Shown here piece by piece: positions 58,201-64,000 of a DNA stretch of 64,000 nt (the first letter of the stretch is position 1; each line of letters opens with the position of its first letter). The position numbers were made by a program, and so were the translations under genes. The notes beneath the pieces were generated by a model. That model searched no databases, had not been told where the DNA came from, and saw only the letters and a program-made list of their open reading frames with translations. Source of the DNA: Ambrosia x helenae (lineage: Eukaryota > Streptophyta > Magnoliopsida > Asterales > Asteraceae); assembly GCA_030844895.1 (NCBI GenBank), contig CM061229.1, positions 109,986,975 to 110,050,974 on the forward strand, written 5' to 3'.

Positions 58201-58305
58201 GCATATAGCCTATGTGCAGATGATCTCCAAACACTGCTGAACCTTGAGCTTGAAAGAGATGTAGAAGACCTATTTGCCTTGGACTTTGAACTTCAATTCA
58301 AATGA
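55279..58305 (+). CDS. 1008-codon extra ORF of Sirevirus-type element, function unknown
   Basis: Intact frame of 1008 codons. Residues 1-250 are Ser/Thr/Pro/Gln-rich. About 255-370 is a helical segment (ETSVADIKSDVKLILESLA). About 410-640 is low complexity with Gln runs, Thr-Pro repeats and KKPAKH-type basic stretches. About 655-1008 is a charged, probably helical C-terminal domain (LNIDTYLKYKAEQADAIIKE, LRRIEDFAKTLSN, ADDLQTLLNLELERDVEDLF). No protease, RT, integrase or knuckle, and no membrane helix seen, so a classical envelope protein is not supported. It occupies the env-like position between pol and 3' LTR known from Sireviruses. The annotated Met may be internal to a longer ancestral frame starting in the 54.5-55.2-kb segment. 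Confidence 0.7.
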   Translation: MKPTPATSKRKRPSTKTTTSPQKRLLEDEIPEDNSVATQKQLETTVVTSSQQLEISQPNQTPHASSQKDHVVSQGEPHHDTFESLGQMFTSPSPRANSLFTPPPSPSHVQQTMQPLFEAIDKTQENPSSSLSPVNESIPQQVTGTEEIQSAIPQTDEEVTPLEFNATLGEFSSGAATTDVETIVTHQDSGYITKTPLKATTDEATIVSPKSVGSPQNQEKGASGSHPLDSPPRNESVKTTTGRNSDDPINLGDGLKYQKLTARVQTIETSVADIKSDVKLILESLATLSKSQPSTSDIASELWKSVSPIIIAHRKLADQTHETYMAEIRNMVDARYKDTHADIQAIKDHLMKTTGSAPATILRDEDDDAFTADDAKKGESGIDRLPKLDPFGCPPSQKGKSKSANKPGSTQTAPQQQQQTQTAPPQQQQQQTSKDKAVDNSANEEVEKAAEDKQKRADTLEAKAELLVKLKREQQQEVEDVGSSKRKKMPAKHVRQPPSKLKTTAVKTSVDKTTAATQTTDKTTTPEPTTTKPTSEPTITSPPKSQTSAGPTKEPTDVNTTTASTPPSPKILYKRKRKSTFVVQDENIHTSPHTTSTTQSTPISAIPLSSFSPHTSQFKSHRPPPTITPLAVQYPLELDLLKGEMQSFYNTEQPSDRSFPSLPHFPVPLNIDTYLKYKAEQADAIIKEKCKGKDDRTAQGIHSAELSKLRRIEDFAKTLSNSMSAMPLSSDMEREVRESLLEQILATMPYKANKKQFAGWTTHALREELLRIEEMAKNPQDKVSAHDFGKGRDPTRALKFKRMRQEIVAADYGEMRSVARWSELRLVETYKRLEENRKKDPSLPRKPVYTDEPLMKKPQQAFTLDSLLDTSDRSAAARRQFKKQKEMSEENQKKFAHTYIKEGLFNQVHFFSDPTTDKLRELIGRPPSPNSSKIKVHLSKSTDSKILKWKVNKYNHELTLLRSDGKVQKLSMDDAYSLCADDLQTLLNLELERDVEDLFALDFELQFK

Positions 58306-58373
58306 CAAATCAGAGAAAGTCTGATGAGAAATAAAGATCAATAATAAAGCTTAGTTTTGGCATCATATGTTCT

Positions 58374-58381
58374 AGGGGGAG
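58374..58381 (+). other. polypurine tract, Sirevirus type
   Basis: AGGGGGAG, two bases before the 3' LTR at 58384. This tract is described as highly conserved in Sireviruses. Confidence 0.85.
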
Positions 58382-58383
58382 AT

Positions 58384-59097
58384 TGTTGGGTCTACTGACC
58401 TGGAGAAGAACAAATGATTAAAAGCCAAAATATGCTAACAGTTGATTCCACAAATAAACAGTCTTTACAACATATTCTTCCCAAAAGACTACTGACCCTA
58501 ACAACTGTTCCATCCAAACAACTGCTGTGACAACTGCTGATACAAAGGACTGCTAGAGAACAACTGATAGAGAACAACTGCTGACCAAAGGTCTGATGAA
58601 GAAACAACTGCTGATCAAGTACTGAAGACTAAAGGTCTGTTGGAGTCAACAGCACTTAGACTCCAACAGATGTTGCAAGACCATCAGAGTTTTCCCTTAG
58701 CAGTAGTTTACTTTACAGTGTTTTGTAAAATAACAGTAGTTTGTATAGGGCAGATGTTTTATGTTGTTATTCTGTTAGAGGTCACTATCTTAGGTGACGT
58801 CAGCACAGGTCACCAGTGGTTTAGGTTTGTCTATAAATAGAACAGTGCTTGTACTGTTCTATTACATCACACATAAACATTCTCTCAGACAAACAATCAC
58901 TGTGTGATCAGGCTGAGGGGGAGTATTTGTACTGATTGTAATCTTTCAATTAATGAAAGCATTTGATCGTTGAAAACATTTATTCCTGTTGTTTTGATTA
59001 CAGTTTATCATTCCGCTGCACTTTCCATATATACTTATATCATTCATTTCTCATCTTATTCTAAATATATCAAAACAATCAAACTCAGATCCTAACA
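58384..59097 (+). repeat. 3' LTR of nested Sirevirus-type element
   Basis: 714 bp, TGTTGGGTCT...AGATCCTAACA. Complete copy with TGACGTCA (58795-58802), TATAAATA (58832-58839) and dyad (58840-58859). Confidence 0.92.
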
Positions 59098-59747
59098 CCT
59101 ACCATCCACAAACTGATAGTCAGACAGAAGTAGTTAACAGATGTTTGGAAACCTATCTCAGGTGTATGGTGATGGACAAGCCTACTGAATGGGTCAAATG
59201 GTTACCGCTTGCAGAGTTCTAGTACAATACTAATTTCCACAATTCCTTGGGCCTCTCTCCTTTCCAGGCTCTCTATGGATATCCACCCCCTTTGTTTGTT
59301 CCTTACGTTCCAAAAGATGTAAGGGTAGCTGCTGTGGATGAGTTGATGTGTGACAGGGAAGCTACTATTCAACTGTTAAGACCTTCACTCTTTAGAGCCC
59401 AAAACAGAATGAAACAGGTTGCAGATCAACACAGGAGTGAGAGAGTTTTTCAAGTGGGGGACAGTGTTTATGTGAAATTACATCCCTATGGGCAGACATC
59501 CTTAAGAACTTCCCATTTTAATAAGCTGGGCCCAAAGTATTTTGGACCATTCCTGGTGACTGAGAAGATTGGTCCAGTTGCCTATAGACTGGACCTCCCT
59601 GATGATACACAAATACATCATGTATTTCATGTGTCATTGTTAAAGAAAGCTCATGGAAGCATTAATCAGACTACTCCACTTCCAAAGGGTCCAAGGTTCA
59701 TGTTTAAGCCATTACAAGTGCTGGAAAGGAAGTTAGTTAATAGGTAA
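59098..59747 (+). pseudogene. gypsy integrase, C-terminal part
   Basis: Begins YHPQTDSQTEV, carrying the catalytic Glu, in continuation of 53831. There is a stop at 59220-59222 (EF*YN), then SPFQALYGYPPP, the GDSVYVKLHPY and LGPKYFGPF blocks of the integrase C-terminal domain, ending at 59747. A chromodomain is not evident. Confidence 0.85.
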
Positions 59748-59884
59748 TAGAGCATCTGCTGCAGTTCTTGTTTAATGGGAGAACTTGCCAATAACTGAAG
59801 CCACATGGGAAAATGCTGAAGATATGCATATTAGGTTTCCTTCTTTTCATTTTTGAGGTAAAAAATGGTTAAGGAAGGGAGTAT

Positions 59885-60103
59885 TGATATGTAGTGTTAT
59901 GATAAAAGGTCTGTTTTGTAATAAATAGTTGTTCAGGGACTGAAGTTGTTATATTAGGATAGTTGAATTGTTAGTTGAATTAGGCGGGAAAGGTAGTTAT
60001 GTGTAATTGCCTATATAAGCCTATGATTGATTCAATAATAAAACATCTGATTAGTTGGCTTATTCTCTCTCTGTGATTCTTCTCTTCTAATCCGATCATA
60101 ACA
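59885..60103 (+). repeat. 3' LTR of Reina-like element
   Basis: Preceded by the purine-rich AAGGAAGGGAG; starts TGATATGTAG, ends GATCATAACA. Contains TATATAAG at about 60012 and AATAAAA about 30 bp later. No partner LTR to confirm the ends. Confidence 0.65.
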
Positions 60104-61021
60104 TGTGTAGTCCAAGGGTTAAAGTAGGATGGAAGCCAAGGCATATTGATGGCCCAGTGTTGAGCTGTTATGATTATTGTTGGTGGGTGTGGTTCGGGTG
60201 GTTAAAGAAGAAAGATGTTGGTTTGTCATGGTGTATAATGAGAAGATGAGACAAGGTAATATTGGTTTGAATAATAATTATCGATGGTGAACTATTATAA
60301 TAAAAGGGTTAGTGGTGAATAGTGGTCCAATATGATGGAGGATAAGTTTGGAGTAATAATTAGTGGTGAAGGAAAGGTGGTGGGATAATTTTCAGTAAAA
60401 AAATTAGGTGATTTGAAAGAAAGAAGAAAGAGGCGGTCAAAAAGAAGAAGAAGGCAATCAGCAGAAGGGGGGCAGCCGATCGGAAAAAAAAAGTAGGAGA
60501 TTAGGGTGAGGATACTTTCTGAACTATTGATACCATGAAAGTTTAGAATCCTTGATCCCTTCTCATTAATCATTATCCCCTTATATAATTACAATTCCAT
60601 CTCCTAACTATGGTAACCGATAATTACAATTTAAATCAATACAATCACTTCCTAATATATAGTCTATTAGCCACCTATATATTTTTTAGAATTTATATCG
60701 CCACTATATTTTTTTTTAGAATTTATATCGCCACTATAATTATTTTTATTTACAACATACGTGTAGGTGCCAACGAGATATTAGTAGCCAATTACTTTGC
60801 CAATGAACGCTCACGGATGAGATGTTTAGGCGTCGGTTCCAAATGAGTCGTCGACTATTCGTACGTATAGTCGATGACTTGTCGAGATGTGACCCATTTT
60901 TTACTTTACGATACGATGCTAGAGGCAAAAGGGGGTTCACCACCTTACCAAAGTGATAGGTTTTCATGGACGCTGGAGCGTTGAAGAGGAACTTTAGATA
61001 AGCCAAGAACACTCAAGTCGC

Positions 61022-61022
<1 letters not shown>
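60104..61022. other. non-coding stretch with direct duplication
   Basis: No supported gene. TTTTTAGAATTTATATCGCC is duplicated in tandem at about 60683-60738. The remainder is AG-rich near 60410-60470. Confidence 0.5.

Positions 61023-61108
<86 letters not shown>
61023..61108. repeat. AAT microsatellite
   Basis: About 28 AAT units without interruption. Confidence 0.95.
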
Positions 61109-61109
<1 letters not shown>

Positions 61110-62280
61110 ACGTAAAAACAAAAGAAAAATGAAAAGAAGAAAAGTAGTGCATTTAATGCACATCTAAAGAAACAAAAGGCAAGATATCAACATTCAACAC
61201 AATTTCAGTCCATTTGTTCTGGTCATTTGATAGAGCAAGCGTATGCTACGGCGGGAAAGGAAACCAAAGGGACGAGCCGCAGCAGTCAAGCATTAGCCAA
61301 CAGAAGTTGCTGGCCGTAGGGGGTCTTCTGGCGGCCGCAACTTATGGCAAGTGAGGAGAAAAAAAAAGGAATATTTGTTTTTAATGATATAAAAGCTAAA
61401 GGATTTTGACCCTAGTTTATCCAGCCGTCATAGGTCGATATTATTTTTATCTTTGGAAGAATAGAGCCGACTTGGGAAGAACGAAGGAAGGATTTGAAGG
61501 TTACTAATTGCTGCAACTTCAAGGAGTGGAGAAGGTGGTGATAATTGTCCATGCAACAATATTATAACAACATAATAATTATTCTAGCGACGTGTATTTC
61601 ACCGAGATGAGCGGCTAATCACCCGTGAACCTCTCCGGGTGAATGGTTAGTTATATTTGCAAGGTTTTATGTTTGTCGAACAAATTGAATTGAAATTTGA
61701 ATGTTTAAACTTTTGGTTTCGGTTGTGGTTTATTTAATATTGATGTTGAACGTTATTTGAATGATATGCTTGTTTGGATTTAATCAACCAACACGGTTTC
61801 TTATCGAGGGTCATTGAATACTTACAAGTTGTGTCTTTCAATATTGCGAGTCATTAAGATATTGTTAGGTGATAATCAACCGAGTCAAAGTCGCAGTCTA
61901 GTTATCGGCTTTCAGCAAAGTGATTAATCAACCTTCTTTATCAATCATATTAACCACATGTCATGTCTATGTGATATAAATTGGCAAACAAAATAAACCT
62001 TGTCTAAAGTGATTAACCGGGATCATGGAGAGGCCACCATTTCTTATACTGTTTACAAGTAAATTTTCTTTTAAATTGTTTTTTTATTATTTGCAAATTA
62101 ATCAACAATCAACCAATCAGTTTTACATTTTCATCTTGTTTAATTTTGTTTTTAAAAAATAACACTTTCCACAATACTCCTCGTGGTTCGACACCCGACT
62201 TACCCTAACTAATAAGGTAGTTGGTCTTTTCTAAAACTCTTATTTTCTGACCGGTCCTTCGACACCGATCAACTATTCCT
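61109..62280 (+). repeat. LTR-like sequence, possibly Athila/Tat type
   Basis: The AAT tract, the later GGTTCGACACCCGACTTACCCTA block (62188-62210) and the surrounding order resemble the LTR of element D, which has an AAT tract and GGATTCGATACCCTACTTACCC. Ends and a PBS were not found. No ORF of interest. Confidence 0.35.
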
Positions 62281-63200
62281 CAGAAAATTCATCGGTATCA
62301 ACAGAACGAACCAAATCAGTCAAAGAAAATCAATTGGGTTCCAAAGGAAAGGTATGAGAAGAACAAGTCTGTTCTCAAGACTAAAGAAGTTAAGTTTCTC
62401 AAATCAAGGGGTACGGATTAGGTGCAACATTATAAAAACCAATCAAATTTTGAGTATTTTTAACAAAAAGATCAAAGATATGGTGCACCTAGATCTAATG
62501 ACCATGAAACATCTTCAAGTACCACTAGATTTGGAAGCTATAGCCCGAGATCTTCTCAGTATAGCTCGGGGTATTCATAGTATGATTGTCAATACTATGA
62601 AGAGTGGAGGACATGCTTTGAATGCAACGAGGTAGGACACATTAGATCCCATTGTCCCTATTTAAGATAGTTGAAGGCTAGCAGTTATGGACCCTCAAGA
62701 AACAACAACAATCACTTTGGCTCTCCAAAGCAAAAATTTTATGGTGATTATTATCAAAATGAGAGACTAAATCATTTCAAAAGAAAACAAAGAATTGCTG
62801 TTGACAATCCAAAGCCCAAAACTGAGAAGGTTATTAAACCTAAGGTCTCAAAGCCTAAGACAAACCCCAAGGCTAGTCCAAAGGATAACTCAAAGGCACA
62901 ACCTAAGTCCAAACCCAAACTTGCAAAACCAAAGGCTTTCAAAGGTAAAATCAAGCAGGTTTGAAGACCTAAATCAGTAAATTCTTTAGAGGGTTCATCA
63001 TCAGGTGATCCTACTCTAACTCCTCATGGTAGGTGGATGGATTTTTCAATGATTGATGACCTAGGCCGACCAAAGACAATCAAGGCCTGGGTCCCCTTCA
63101 ATAATTAATCTTTGAACGAGTGTGCAGGATGTTTCAAGAGGAACAATCAGCAGCCATTGATTGTTGACAATGGAGCATCTTAGCACAAAATAGGTGTCAT
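62281..63200 (+). pseudogene. copia gag C-terminal fragment with zinc knuckle
   Basis: Reads INWVPKERYEKNKSVLKTK, then CFECNEVGHIRSHC (C-x2-C-x4-H-x4-C, about 62609-62650), a Lys/Pro-rich tail (PKPKTEKVIKPKVSKPK), and a protease remnant IVDNGAS followed by a stop where the family has DSG. Stops and frame changes throughout. Ends near 63200; the next copia LTR begins at 63387. Confidence 0.8.
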
Positions 63201-63386
63201 ATCGCTCCGGTAAATTGATCAGAACATCTTTGGAGGATATGTACCTTAGCCAATCAAAGGAGGGGATATTTTATCAAAGAAGAAGAAAGAAGAGAAAATG
63301 TCAGTTGAAATTAAATTCATGACCCAGTGTTTTGACTTAACAATGGGTGTCAGTAATGAATAAGAGTGGACTGGGTGATTGCTGTA

Positions 63387-63918
63387 TGTAGATGCATTTA
63401 TGCGACTAATGCTTTGGATTGTACAATAAACATATGTTAACAATGTTTGACGAATGGGCGAAGGAGTCTAAATGTGGGCGAAGGAAGGTTTTCAGAAGGT
63501 ACGAAGGAGGAAATATGTGCGAAGGAGAGACAGGAGGCGAATGCAGAGTTAGTTTGTTATGTATTGCTGGTTCGACCGGTTGGTTTGGTCGAACCTGCAC
63601 ATTCGCACTTATGTGATGGGCGAATGTGCAGGCCTATAAATAGGTCGAGCTCATTTTTTGAATGTAATTCAGTCATTTTTGTTCCCTCCATTTTCAGTGT
63701 CTCCCTAGAGTGTTTTGTTATGCTTAATTCACATTGTGTCTTTAATGTTTTGATCATATTAACGTGTAATTGAGTTGTTTATTAATGAGAAAAGCTTTGA
63801 ATGATGATTTGTTTGTTTTAATCTGATTGATTATCATTTTGTGATTGGTTTAGGGTTTCCGCACCTAAATCAAACTTGTTTGATCATGTCTTTGTAGATT
63901 TGTCGATCCTTTAGCACA
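63387..63918 (+). repeat. 5' LTR of terminal copia element
   Basis: 532 bp, TGTAGATGC...TTTAGCACA. Boundaries set by alignment with the TSD-defined solo LTR at 8312-8821. Confidence 0.85.
63451..63642 (+). promoter_or_regulatory. GCGAAGGAG/GGTCGAAC array and TATA box in copia LTR
   Basis: GGGCGAAGGAG, TACGAAGGAGG, GTGCGAAGGAG, GGTTCGACCGG...GGTCGAACC and ATTCGCAC...GGGCGAAT lie within about 175 bp, then TATAAATA at 63635-63642. Confidence 0.55.
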
Positions 63919-63925
63919 TACAAAG

Positions 63926-63938
63926 TGGTATCAGAGCC
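63926..63938 (+). other. primer binding site of terminal copia element
   Basis: TGGTATCAGAGCC, seven bases after the LTR end. Confidence 0.88.
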
Positions 63939-64000
63939 ATTCTGGATCAAACAACCACAAATTGATAGTTTCTAATCTGATTTGGACCCAATTTTGGTCA

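Larger units (their letters stand above)
53832..59097 (+). mobile_element. non-autonomous Sirevirus-type copia element with long extra ORF, TSD cctac
   Basis: LTRs at 53832-54508 (3' truncated) and 58384-59097; direct repeat cctac at 53827-53831 and 59098-59102. The LTRs differ at 12 positions over about 677 bp by eye count. Gag and pol are absent: the sequence passes from inside the 5' LTR directly into the extra ORF region, so the PBS and the last 37 bp of the 5' LTR were also lost. The AGGGGGAG purine tract precedes the 3' LTR. It inserted into Reina-like integrase, whose frame resumes cleanly across the TSD. Confidence 0.9.
53177..60103 (+). mobile_element. Reina-like Ty3/gypsy 3' fragment, split by nested element
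   Basis: Integrase zinc finger and core at 53177-53831, then after the nested copia element the rest of integrase (59098-59747) and a short 3' LTR (59885-60103). A roughly 219-bp LTR and this type of integrase C-terminus fit the Reina clade. Everything upstream of integrase is missing at the junction with element C. Confidence 0.8.
63387..64000 (+). mobile_element. 5' end of a copia element running off the window
   Basis: The LTR at 63387-63918 is followed by a PBS at 63926-63938 (TGGTATCAGAGCC) and the start of a leader to the window end. Same family as the solo LTR at 8312-8821. Its coding region would lie beyond 64000. Confidence 0.85.

Noticed and set aside
55279..58305. Calling the 1008-codon ORF an envelope glycoprotein
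   Set aside because: No signal peptide or membrane helix is visible; only the position is env-like.
1..64000. CRISPR array, operons or bacterial features
   Set aside because: Direct repeats here are LTRs, satellites or microsatellites without spacer structure, and the gene content is plant retroelements.

Overview
This window is plant nuclear DNA made almost entirely of transposable elements. No complete ordinary host gene was found. The retroelement lineages (Sirevirus-type and short-LTR Ty1/copia, Tekay-like and Reina-like Ty3/gypsy chromoviruses, gag-only gypsy elements, an element with an Athila/Tat-type primer site) point to a eudicot with a large genome. The families look like those of the daisy family (Asteraceae), but that placement is inference from memory.

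Layout, left to right. 1-6222 is the 5' part of a decayed Sirevirus-type copia element on the minus strand (RT, IN, protease remnant, gag, PBS, 5' LTR). 6860-8286 is a gypsy gag/protease fragment with a copia solo LTR (8312-8821, TSD catat) beside it. 9042-10234 is a 1.2-kb pentanucleotide array. 10.2-15.6 kb is low-coding DNA with a SINE fragment, a three-copy 404-bp tandem repeat, minisatellite, GA-rich DNA and a SINE with a 10-bp TSD. 15.66-17.60 kb is the 3' half of a short-LTR copia element.

17.6-43.5 kb is a nest. The host is an old gag-only gypsy element (B). Its left LTR received a younger gag-only element (A, 17957-25562, TSD ctatg). Its gag received a 2.6-kb Tekay-type solo LTR (26992-29568, TSD tttta). 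Its right LTR received element D (31309-41795, TSD gttgt), which has an Athila/Tat-type PBS and a small zinc-knuckle ORF but no pol. The right LTR of D is broken exactly at a Helitron-like 3' terminus (hairpin plus CTAG, at an A|T site). Upstream of that terminus lie an intron-containing fragment of a PRP40A-like splicing gene and an N-terminal fragment of an LSI2-like efflux transporter. This transduplicated host-gene cargo is the most notable content of the window.

43.5-53.2 kb is a young, nearly intact Tekay-like element (C). It has one in-frame stop, an altered protease motif, a putative 82-nt gag intron, and a 5' LTR that has lost its promoter end. 53.2-60.1 kb is a Reina-like gypsy integrase fragment split by a non-autonomous Sirevirus-type element (53832-59097, TSD cctac). 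That element has lost gag-pol but keeps a 1008-codon extra ORF. 60.1-64 kb holds simple repeats, an LTR-like segment, a copia gag fragment, and the 5' LTR and PBS of another copia element running off the window.

A cross-cutting pattern: LTRs of two unrelated superfamilies (Tekay gypsy and one copia family) carry dense arrays of short inverted TTCGACC/GGTCGAA and GCGAAGGAG motifs immediately upstream of their TATA boxes.
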